A DNA stretch of 8,337 nt from contig JAIRLW010000089.1 in assembly GCA_031259095.1 (NCBI GenBank), forward strand, positions 1 to 8,337, written 5' to 3'. Below are positions 1-6,332 of the stretch, in pieces. Within the stretch, counting starts at the first letter, position 1; each line of letters begins with the position of its first letter. The stretch is from Planctomycetaceae bacterium (lineage in GTDB: Bacteria; Planctomycetota; Planctomycetia; Pirellulales; Thermoguttaceae). The notes under the pieces were generated by a model. The model was given only the letters and a program-made list of their open reading frames with translations. It had not been told where the DNA came from and did not search any database. Position numbers and translations under genes: made by a program.

Positions 1-2
1 TC

Positions 3-65
3 TTCTGCGTATTTTGCGATATTCTGTGTATTCTGTGTTTAAATTTTAACGCAGAATACGCAAAA
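3..65. repeat. Three copies of a 16-bp motif, two direct and one inverted
   Basis: The motif TTCTGYGTATTYTGYG occurs at 3-18 and 22-37, and inverted at 50-65. Copies 3-18 and 50-65 can pair over 16 positions with one C-A mismatch and one G-U pair, giving a hairpin with a 31-nt loop that contains the middle copy. All three frames across it close quickly, so it is not coding. It looks like a dispersed intergenic repeat or the 3' flank of an upstream gene outside the window; no T-run follows it, so it is not an obvious terminator. Confidence 0.5.
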
Positions 66-143
66 TGACGCTGAAAATGGGGAAAAGAGGTAGGTACAAA
101 GATTCCACTAATATATTACCTAAAAACTTATTTTGTTAGGAAC

Positions 144-168
144 GCGGGCGTCCCGCCTACATTTTTTT
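144..168 (+). terminator. Candidate intrinsic terminator of an upstream gene
   Basis: A GC-only 5-bp stem (GCGGG at 144-148, CCCGC at 152-156) with a 3-nt loop is followed five bases later by seven T residues (162-168). This could end a transcript entering from the left of the window. The stem is short and also forms one arm of a larger inverted repeat (144-199), so it may instead be part of a dispersed repeat element. Confidence 0.4.
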
Positions 169-210
169 GTCCATAAACCGATGCAGGCGGGATGTCCGCA
201 TCGGTTTATG
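144..210. repeat. Overlapping inverted repeats with competing hairpins
   Basis: Two inverted repeats share sequence. The first pairs 144-162 with 181-199 (16 of 19 positions; consensus GCGGRCRTCCCGCCTRCAT). The second is a perfect 13-bp pair, CATAAACCGATGC at 172-184 and its complement at 198-210. Because 181-184 and 198-199 belong to both, the two folds exclude each other. The compact GC-rich arms in A+T-rich surroundings suggest a mobile palindromic (REP-like) element. No protein-coding role is seen. Confidence 0.6.
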
Positions 211-238
211 AACGAAACGTTGGGGTAGAATTAACTAA

Positions 239-419
239 TTCTAACGTAAACGGGGGTACTTCTAACATAAACGGGGGTACTTCTAACGTAAACGGGGGTA
301 CTTCTAACGTAAACGGGGGTACTTCTAACATAAACGGGGGTACTTCTAACGTAAAAGTACCCCCGTCTGACGCAGAAGTACCCCCGTCTAACGTAGAAGT
401 ACCCCCGTCTAACACAGAA
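239..419. repeat. 21-bp tandem array with orientation switch
   Basis: Five copies of ACGGGGGTACTTCT plus a 7-nt spacer run at 21-bp period, with the 9-nt core CGGGGGTAC starting at 251, 272, 293, 314 and 335. Three copies of the reverse-complement core follow, with GTACCCCCG starting at 357, 378 and 399, also 21 bp apart. The linking sequence TCTAACGTA keeps the same direction throughout, so only the core is inverted. At the switch, 334-345 pairs with 355-366 as a perfect 12-bp stem with a 9-nt loop, and outer copies could extend the fold. Because 21 is a multiple of three, both strands stay open across the array (heptapeptides such as NVNGGTS). I regard this as a by-product: there is no ribosome-binding site or recognisable domain. 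Confidence 0.9.
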
Positions 420-498
420 TTATAGATCACGGGAGGTCTAAGTTTAGGTTTTGCCCTGCTCTGTATCAGAATTTCTTCTTTTGTGTCTTACTGGGGTC

Positions 499-527
499 TT
501 GAAAGTGTTGCGGTCATTTTATAAAAT
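499..527 (+). promoter_or_regulatory. Candidate sigma-70 promoter for the EF-G-like gene
   Basis: TTGAAA at 499-504 and TAAAAT at 522-527 are separated by 17 bp, each one base from the consensus hexamers. It lies about 90 nt upstream of the EF-G start on the coding strand, with no intervening gene. A+T-rich DNA makes chance matches common, so this is only a candidate. Confidence 0.35.
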
Positions 528-582
528 AGCGGTTCGTTTATTTTTGGGGAGCCATGCCGGTACAAGGTTCCAAACACTAATT

Positions 583-600
583 ATTTTGACCATTTTGACC
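583..600. repeat. 9-bp tandem duplication just upstream of a ribosome-binding site
   Basis: ATTTTGACC occurs twice back to back (583-591 and 592-600), ending three bases before the AAGGA at 603-607. It falls in the expected leader of the EF-G-like mRNA. It could be a binding site or simply a small slippage duplication; nothing else in the window repeats it. Confidence 0.5.
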
Positions 601-614
601 ATAAGGATTGAATT

Positions 615-2690
615 ATGCCTAAGTACAATGTCCAGGATATTCGGAATATTGCTCTTTGCGGACACGGCGGATCAGGAAAAACAACATTAGCCGATACGAT
701 TCTCAATGAAACAGGAACCGTTAAAAAATTGGCAAGTGTTGACGACGGAACAAGTATCTGCGACTTCGATGAAGAAGAAAAAGCCCATAAATATACCATC
801 GAAACAAGTGTGATTCACTACGAACATAACGGTAAACTCTTTAATATTGTCGATACTCCGGGTTATCCCGATTTTATTGGGCAAACTGTCGGCGCTCTTT
901 GGGGAGTGGATACCGCCGCTATTGTTGTCAACGCCTCCGCCGGAATCGAAGTAAATACGCGGCGCGTTTTTGCCGAAGCAAAAAAAGCCGGTATCGGACG
1001 TATTCTCGTGTTCAACAAAATGGACGACGAAAAAGTTAATTTCGAAAAACTACTCAAATTAGTTCGTGATGTTTTCGGCGCCGAATGTGTTCCGCTTAAC
1101 ACGCCCGACGGCGAAGGTCATGCGTTCAAAGGTGTTATCAGTTCATTGGACGATAACTCGAAATATAAAGATAATCTCATTGAAACAATTGTTACCGTTG
1201 ACGAATCCGCAATGGAAAAATATCTCGAAGGGACTCCGCCAACCCAAGAAGAAATTGCCGTTCTCATGCAGCAGGCAATTCTCGACGGAACACTGATTCC
1301 TATTCTTTGCGTTTCAGGAAAAACCAAAGCCGGTCTCAAGGAATTACTGGATACGCTTGCTCTTTGCAGTTTGCCGCCTGATAAAATTCAGCGGAAAGCC
1401 AAAAACGCCAACGCCGACAATGAAGAAATTGAGATTAAAGCCGATCCCAATGCTCCGGTTATTGCTCAGGTTTTCAAAACACGAATCGACCCATTCGTCC
1501 AAAAATTGAATTTCATTCGGGTTTACAGCGGAACAATTAAAAACGGTCAATCTCTTGCCGCTTCGACAAGCCGGCGCGGAATTAAAATTGCTCAACTTTT
1601 TCAAATGCAAGCCAACGAAACAAAACCAATTGACGAAGCAACTCCGGGAATGATCGTTGCTGTTGCCAAACTCGAAGAGTTAATGACTTGCACCACACTC
1701 GGCGATTACCGAATGGATGAATTTCCGTTTCCAACTCCAATGGTTGGACTTGCCGCCGCCCCGAAAAGCCGCGGGGATGAAGCCAAATTATCCGGCGCTT
1801 TGGCAAAAATTACGCAGGAAGATTCAACCTTCATCACCGAACGGAATGAACAAACAAAACAACTGGTGATTACCGGAATGAGCGAATTGCATCTCCAAGT
1901 AATCCGTGAACGGCTTAAACGCCGTGATAAAGTCGAACTCGATACCAAAGAACCAAAAATCGCTTATCGGGAAACAATTCAGACCAACGCCGAAGGAATG
2001 TACCGGCATAAAAAACAATCCGGCGGCGCCGGACAATTCGGCGAAGTCCACATTCGAATGTATCCATTTCCAAAAGGAACTGACCCGGAAACCTATTCAA
2101 ATAATAAAGATCAATTCCCTTCCATGAAAGATTTTCATTACGATCCGGCAACGAATTTTCTTTGGATTGACGCTATAGTCGGCGGAGTGATTCCGTCCAA
2201 TTTTTTTCCGGCAATCGAAAAAGGGTTCAAGGAACGAATGAGCAAGGGGGTGATTGCCGGTTATCAGGTTCAAGATGTTTGCGTCGAGTTGTTTCACGGT
2301 AAATATCACGATGTTGATTCCAATGAACATGCGTTCAAAACGGCGGGTTCTATGGCGTTCAAAGAAGTTTTTCAAAAAGCCAAACCTGCTCTTTTGGAAC
2401 CGATTGTCAAAATGGAGGTTACTGTTCCGATGTCCAATGTCGGCGATGTGAACAGTGATTTACCGAACCGGCGCGGACGTCCGTTGGGAATTGACGACGC
2501 CGGAGGCGGTATGCAAACGATTACGGCGGAAGTTCCGCTCTCCGAAGTGATGACTTACAACCGAACTCTCGCATCAATGACCGGCGGACAAGGAAGTTAT
2601 GGAATCGAGTTTTTACGTTATGACGTGGTGCCCGGAAATATTCAGCAACAAATCATCGCCTCCGCAGAACTCGCCGAAGAGGAAGAATAG
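615..2690 (+). CDS. fusA: Elongation factor G-like translational GTPase (EF-G paralog)
   Basis: A 691-residue translational GTPase with the full EF-G order: G domain (about 1-270), domain II (about 280-370), III (375-447), IV (450-595) and V (596-680). G motifs are visible: P-loop GHGGSGKT at 16-23, DTPGY at 80-84, NKMD at 134-137 and SGKT at 234-237. Canonical EF-G has AHIDAGKT, an RGITI switch I and DTPGH. This protein lacks all three, with Tyr84 in place of the catalytic-type His. These traits match the EF-G2/EF-G-like subfamily rather than the main translocase, so the symbol fusA is used in the broad sense. Domain IV has an apparent insertion around 485-518. The start is supported by AAGGA at 603-607, seven bases before ATG. 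The C-terminus is acidic (AELAEEEE). Family assignment is very secure. Whether it performs translocation, ribosome recycling or an accessory role cannot be read from sequence. Confidence 0.95.
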   Translation: MPKYNVQDIRNIALCGHGGSGKTTLADTILNETGTVKKLASVDDGTSICDFDEEEKAHKYTIETSVIHYEHNGKLFNIVDTPGYPDFIGQTVGALWGVDTAAIVVNASAGIEVNTRRVFAEAKKAGIGRILVFNKMDDEKVNFEKLLKLVRDVFGAECVPLNTPDGEGHAFKGVISSLDDNSKYKDNLIETIVTVDESAMEKYLEGTPPTQEEIAVLMQQAILDGTLIPILCVSGKTKAGLKELLDTLALCSLPPDKIQRKAKNANADNEEIEIKADPNAPVIAQVFKTRIDPFVQKLNFIRVYSGTIKNGQSLAASTSRRGIKIAQLFQMQANETKPIDEATPGMIVAVAKLEELMTCTTLGDYRMDEFPFPTPMVGLAAAPKSRGDEAKLSGALAKITQEDSTFITERNEQTKQLVITGMSELHLQVIRERLKRRDKVELDTKEPKIAYRETIQTNAEGMYRHKKQSGGAGQFGEVHIRMYPFPKGTDPETYSNNKDQFPSMKDFHYDPATNFLWIDAIVGGVIPSNFFPAIEKGFKERMSKGVIAGYQVQDVCVELFHGKYHDVDSNEHAFKTAGSMAFKEVFQKAKPALLEPIVKMEVTVPMSNVGDVNSDLPNRRGRPLGIDDAGGGMQTITAEVPLSEVMTYNRTLASMTGGQGSYGIEFLRYDVVPGNIQQQIIASAELAEEEE

Positions 2691-2725
2691 GGAACCTCTA
2701 ATAATTTGTTTTGTTTTTAATCACT

Positions 2726-2753
2726 GCGCTTGTTCAGAATCTGTTCTAAGCGC
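2726..2753. other. Small stem-loop between the EF-G-like gene and tatC
   Basis: GCGCTT at 2726-2731 pairs perfectly with AAGCGC at 2748-2753, with a weak inner CAG/CTG pair in the 16-nt loop. No T-run follows on either strand, so it is not a standard intrinsic terminator. It may be a processing or weak attenuation hairpin, or chance. Confidence 0.3.
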
Positions 2754-2825
2754 GTCAAGTAGCCCGTTTCTATTGGTTTATCTGTGTTCCAAACGCTTTT
2801 TTCCAAACACTCCCAACATTTAACA

Positions 2826-3944
2826 ATGAAAGACGACAATCTTTTTGCCGAAACATCAATGAGTTTCGGGGAACATCTGGAAGAACTGCGTAAATGTTTT
2901 TTCAATTCTCTTTACTGGATTGTTGCCGGAACAGCGATTGGGTTCTGTGTTGGGAATGTTATTGTCGATTATATTCAGGTTCCGGTACAACGGTCGCTGG
3001 AAAAATATTACATGCAACAATCACGCAATTGGCTCGAATCGGAAAGCAAAAAATTGGAATCCGAAGGATATTCGCAAGACGTCATCTCGGTTTTGGAAAA
3101 ATATAAAATCACGCCAACCGTCATGTATGTTTTTCCCGGAGAATTTGAACGTGTGCGGCAACGTCAAACCCTTCAACATTCAGGAACATCAAACCCTGTT
3201 TTCGATCTCAACGAAATTGATAACCTGACCACCCGAAAAAATAGATTGAAACGTAAACAAGAAGAAATTCTCGGCACGGTTTACGATTCCGTTCACCTGA
3301 ACGAACAACCAATCCGAATGCTTTTTTTCACCAAAATTACCAACGACCCTAAAACCCGAACAAAATCACTTGGCGTTTACGAAGCGTTCAGTATGTATTT
3401 GAAAGCGTCGCTGGTTTTTGGTTTGATTGTTTCATCGCCCTTTGTTGCCGGTAATCTCTGGTCATTTATTGCTGCCGGACTTTATCCGCATGAGAAAAAA
3501 TATGTGTATTATTTTATTCCGGTCAGTGTAGGACTTTTTATCGGCGGCGCGTTGTTTGCGTTTTTCTTTGTGTTCCAGTTTGTCCTTGACTTTCTCTTTG
3601 GTTTTAACGCCCGAATGAATATTGATCCCGACCCGAGAATTAGCGAATGGGTTGGTTTTGCACTGATGTTGCCGATTGGTTTCGGGGCAAGTTTTCAACT
3701 GCCATTGGTTATGTTTGTCTTGGAACGAGTCGGAATTTTTACGTTTAAACAATATATTTCCAGTTGGCGAATCTCCATTCTGGCAATTTTTGTTTTAGCG
3801 CTGTTGCTCACTCCCGGCGATCCCGGAAGTATGTTGCTGATGGCAATCCCGTTAACGGTTCTGTATTTTGGCGGAGTGTTCTTCTGCTGGCTCATTCCGC
3901 GAAAAAAAGGACAGTTCGATTTAGACAACGAAGAATCCGCTTAA
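2826..3944 (+). CDS. tatC: Sec-independent (twin-arginine) translocase subunit TatC
   Basis: TatC is the inner-membrane receptor of the Tat system and binds twin-arginine signal peptides of folded exported proteins. From this start the protein has 372 residues. The N-terminal cytoplasmic motif SFGEHLEELRK (13-23) is diagnostic, as are LWSFIAAGLYPHEKK (211-225, with the conserved Glu223) and LLLTPGDP (326-333). Six membrane segments are visible near 27-49, 189-209, 226-255, 274-300, 315-329 and 335-356. Typical TatC has about 250 residues; the excess lies in the first periplasmic loop (about 50-185), which is charged and partly helical looking. FGASFQLP (286-293) has Gln where E. coli TatC has Glu170. 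ATG 2826 is chosen because it sits just before the conserved N-terminus; an in-frame GTG at 2784 would add 14 unconserved residues. No Shine-Dalgarno sequence precedes either start. No tatA or tatB is in the window, so these must lie elsewhere. Confidence 0.95.
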   Translation: MKDDNLFAETSMSFGEHLEELRKCFFNSLYWIVAGTAIGFCVGNVIVDYIQVPVQRSLEKYYMQQSRNWLESESKKLESEGYSQDVISVLEKYKITPTVMYVFPGEFERVRQRQTLQHSGTSNPVFDLNEIDNLTTRKNRLKRKQEEILGTVYDSVHLNEQPIRMLFFTKITNDPKTRTKSLGVYEAFSMYLKASLVFGLIVSSPFVAGNLWSFIAAGLYPHEKKYVYYFIPVSVGLFIGGALFAFFFVFQFVLDFLFGFNARMNIDPDPRISEWVGFALMLPIGFGASFQLPLVMFVLERVGIFTFKQYISSWRISILAIFVLALLLTPGDPGSMLLMAIPLTVLYFGGVFFCWLIPRKKGQFDLDNEESA

Positions 3945-4108
3945 CAGCGTGATACGTTACACGGTAAGAAATTTCATAATATTTCAGCCGAATTTTCAAT
4001 AAAGATATTGCCGTCATTTTAACAACCTTATTTTTACCTTATTTTCAAACCAAACAACCTCAGCGGCAACAATTTATCTGGAAATCCAACCTTTATTGTT
4101 TTTTGATT

Positions 4109-4168
4109 GACTGAAATCGACCCAATTCGACCCAATTCGGCTAAAATCGATTTGGGTCGATTTCAGTC
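4109..4168. promoter_or_regulatory. Long inverted repeat in the leader of the isocitrate dehydrogenase gene
   Basis: The arms 4109-4129 and 4148-4168 are complementary over 21 bp with one mismatch; the outer 17 bp are perfect (GACTGAAATCGACCCAA). The left arm continues into a second copy of CGACCCAATTCG (4118-4129 and 4128-4139), so an alternative shorter stem can form between 4128-4135 and 4152-4159. Four bases after the right arm come five T residues (4173-4177), so this may be the terminator for tatC, placed only 34 nt before the next ATG. It could equally act as an operator or leader hairpin for the downstream gene. The structure is certain; the role is inferred. Confidence 0.6.
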
Positions 4169-4202
4169 GAAGTTTTTAGAAGTTCCTTTAACAAATTGAA
4201 TT

Positions 4203-5321
4203 ATGATGATGACACACGAAGTAACACTTATTACCGGCGACGGAGTTGGTACTGAACTGGCAGCCGTTGCGCGGCAATGTATTGACGCGACAGGCGTTAA
4301 AATCAATTGGGATGTTCAGGAAGCGGGCATTGAGGTGATGGCAAAATGCGGAACGCCGTTACCGGAATCTGTTTTGGAAAGTGTCCGCCGAACACGTTGC
4401 GCGTTGAAAGCGCCGATTACTACTCCTATTGGGACAGGTTTTCGGAGTATTAACGTTCATTTACGGCAGGAATTGGGATTATTTGCGTGTATTCGTCCCT
4501 GTAAATATTATCGCGGAGTTCGGACGTTTTATGATCACGTTCCGGTGGATCTGGTTCTTTTTCGGGAAAATACCGAAGATTTGTACGCCGGTATCGAATT
4601 TGAAAAAGGCGGAGAAAAAACAAATTCCTTGATTTCAACAATCAATTCCCTCGCAACCGGCCGTAAAATCGTAACAACTCCCGACGAAACCGGTATTTCC
4701 ATTAAACCGATCAGTGTTTCCGGTACGGAACGAATTGTCCGTGCGGCGTTTGAGTATGCGCGGGAAAATAAACGGAAAAAAGTTACATCGGTGCATAAAG
4801 CCAATATTATGAAATATACCGATGGTCTCTTTCTTGAAGTTTCACGACAAGTTGCCAAAAATTATCCCGATATTGCGTTTGAAGATCGAATTGTGGACAA
4901 TATGTGTATGCAACTTGTTCAGAAGCCGGAATTGTACGATATTTTGGTCTTGCCGAATCTGTACGGTGATATTTTGAGTGATCTTTGTGCGGGTTTGGTT
5001 GGCGGTCTTGGAGTGGCGCCGGGAGCGAATATCGGTCCGAACGGCGCAGTTTTTGAAGCAACACACGGTTCCGCACCAAAATACAAAGGACAAAATAAAG
5101 TCAATCCGACAGCGTTAATTCTTTCTGGAATGTTGATGCTCCGGCACTTAAAAGAATACGAAGCCGCCGCACGGCTTGAACAAGCGGTTGCCGCAGTGAT
5201 TGCCGAAGGTAAAAGTGTTACGTATGATATGAAAGCCGACCGCAATGATCCCACTGCCGTCGGAACCCGTGAAATGACCGACGCGATTTGCCGGAATCTG
5301 GTTGTTAATTTAAGTAATTAA
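4203..5321 (+). CDS. icd: Isocitrate dehydrogenase (isocitrate/isopropylmalate dehydrogenase family)
   Basis: A 372-residue beta-decarboxylating dehydrogenase that most likely oxidises isocitrate to 2-oxoglutarate in the TCA cycle. Substrate residues match isocitrate enzymes: Ser82 and Asn84 in SINVHLR, Arg88, Arg98, Arg121, Tyr128 in [11 protein letters not shown], Lys199 in HKANIMK, and Asp232, Asp256 and Asp260 for the metal (NLYGDILSD). Isopropylmalate dehydrogenases have a different loop at the ENTED position. Overall it resembles the short IDH3 type, including [17 protein letters not shown] (254-270). The cofactor region reads [15 protein letters not shown] (288-302), with Lys293, Tyr294, Val300 and Tyr341 matching E. 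coli NADP-dependent Icd rather than the Asp-Ile of NAD enzymes. Three consecutive ATG codons open the frame (4203, 4206, 4209) and there is no Shine-Dalgarno sequence, so the exact start is uncertain by two codons. The gene follows a large inverted repeat in its leader. Related homoisocitrate or tartrate dehydrogenase activity is less likely. Confidence 0.9.
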   Translation: MMMTHEVTLITGDGVGTELAAVARQCIDATGVKINWDVQEAGIEVMAKCGTPLPESVLESVRRTRCALKAPITTPIGTGFRSINVHLRQELGLFACIRPCKYYRGVRTFYDHVPVDLVLFRENTEDLYAGIEFEKGGEKTNSLISTINSLATGRKIVTTPDETGISIKPISVSGTERIVRAAFEYARENKRKKVTSVHKANIMKYTDGLFLEVSRQVAKNYPDIAFEDRIVDNMCMQLVQKPELYDILVLPNLYGDILSDLCAGLVGGLGVAPGANIGPNGAVFEATHGSAPKYKGQNKVNPTALILSGMLMLRHLKEYEAAARLEQAVAAVIAEGKSVTYDMKADRNDPTAVGTREMTDAICRNLVVNLSN

Positions 5322-5326
5322 AAGTA

Positions 5327-5340
5327 GGCAACCTTTTGCC
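5327..5340. other. Short hairpin after the isocitrate dehydrogenase gene
   Basis: GGCAA (5327-5331) and TTGCC (5336-5340) form a perfect 5-bp stem with a CCTT loop, six bases after the stop codon. No T-run follows, so termination would be inefficient at best and read-through into the acyltransferase gene 84 nt downstream is possible. Confidence 0.3.
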
Positions 5341-5405
5341 GGAGGGGTTTCACTCACAGTCGTGTCGGATTAATTTTTTGACATAAATCATTATCTTCCC
5401 AAAAT

Positions 5406-6332
5406 ATGAAACAATCAGTGAAATTAGTTATTGATTATTTAGTTTATCTGTTGGTTCGTGTTTTGTTTTGTGTGGTTCAGTCGCTCAGTTTGAGAGTGGG
5501 GCATACATTGGCGCGCGGATTGGCGTGGTTGTTCACCGATCTGATTCCGGTTCGACGATCATTATTGCACGAAAATATCCAAACCGCGTTTCCAGAAAAA
5601 ACACCCAAAGAAAGACAACTGCTAATCCGGTTGATGTGGGAACACCTGTTTCTAATGGGCGTTGAAATCGCTCTGGCAAACCGGAAAATACAGGATCTAA
5701 ATTGGAAGAATTATATTCAATTAACCGGAGTATTACCGTTGCTAAGCCTGTTACATCAGAACCGTCCGGTCATTTTAGTAACCGGTCATTTCGGTAACTT
5801 TGAAATCGGCGGATTTTCACTCGGTATTTTGACCTATCCGTCAAACTCCGTAGCACGATCCTTAGATAATCCGTTTTTAAATCGGTTTATCAAAGATTTT
5901 CGTGAATCGACCGGTCAGTTTCTTGTTTCAAAAAAAGGCGGTGCGCCGGATATTTTGCGGGTTCTCGAAAACAACGGTCTTATGGCATTTCTTGCGGATC
6001 AGTCGGCGGGACCGAAAGGTTGTATGGTTGACTTTTTCGGTAAACCCGCTTCGACATTCAAAGCAATTGCCTTGCTCTCGCTGCAATTCAAAGCCCCAAT
6101 TGTTGTTTGCTATTCGTTACGTGAAATCAATGAGAACGGCGAATTTGAACCGATGAAATTTGAAATGTCTATCACCAGTATTCTCGACCCGCTCCATTTA
6201 CCGCCGAATATTCAAAACGTAAAAGAAATCACACAATGGTACACGCTCAAACTGGAAGAAGGAATCCGAACTCACCCCGAACAATATTGGTGGTTGCATC
6301 GCCGTTGGAAACCGGGAAAAACGAAAGAATAA
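5406..6332 (+). CDS. Lysophospholipid / lipid A acyltransferase (LpxL/HtrB-like)
   Basis: A 308-residue acyltransferase of the LpxL/HtrB/MsbB family, which adds acyl chains to lipid A precursors or related lipids at the cytoplasmic face of the inner membrane. A hydrophobic N-terminal anchor spans about 7-27. The catalytic HX4E motif is HFGNFE at 128-133. Other family landmarks are the Arg151 region (VARSLDNP), the ADQS block at 197-200 followed by FFGKPA (210-215), and the C-terminal QYWWLHRRWK (293-302). Length is normal for the family. ATG 5406 is the first in-frame start and places the anchor at the very N-terminus; no Shine-Dalgarno sequence is visible. No other lipid A genes lie nearby, so the exact substrate (lipid A secondary acylation, ornithine lipid or another) is undetermined. 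It may be co-transcribed with the isocitrate dehydrogenase gene 84 nt upstream. Confidence 0.88.
   Translation: MKQSVKLVIDYLVYLLVRVLFCVVQSLSLRVGHTLARGLAWLFTDLIPVRRSLLHENIQTAFPEKTPKERQLLIRLMWEHLFLMGVEIALANRKIQDLNWKNYIQLTGVLPLLSLLHQNRPVILVTGHFGNFEIGGFSLGILTYPSNSVARSLDNPFLNRFIKDFRESTGQFLVSKKGGAPDILRVLENNGLMAFLADQSAGPKGCMVDFFGKPASTFKAIALLSLQFKAPIVVCYSLREINENGEFEPMKFEMSITSILDPLHLPPNIQNVKEITQWYTLKLEEGIRTHPEQYWWLHRRWKPGKTKE

Noticed and set aside
239..419. Possible CRISPR array
   Set aside because: The units are only 21 bp, with 7-nt near-identical spacers. There are no unique spacers and no cas genes.
192..425. 77-residue frame (and a 74-residue frame on the other strand, 206-430) with NVNGGTS/EVPPSN heptads
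   Set aside because: The openness follows from a 21-bp repeat period on both strands. The ATG lies inside a hairpin, there is no ribosome-binding site and the protein has no recognisable fold.
451..690. 79-residue + strand frame ending inside the EF-G-like gene
   Set aside because: It overlaps the well-supported EF-G start in another frame, has no ribosome-binding site and shows no family resemblance.
2784..2825. Upstream GTG start for tatC
   Set aside because: The 14 added residues do not resemble TatC and there is no Shine-Dalgarno sequence; ATG 2826 precedes the conserved N-terminal motif.
3947..3963. CGTG-CACG mini-hairpin after tatC as terminator
   Set aside because: Only four base pairs with mismatched interior and no T-run.
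5378..5406. TTGACA upstream of the acyltransferase as a promoter
   Set aside because: A -10 hexamer at proper spacing would fall on the start codon, and the bases there do not match TATAAT.
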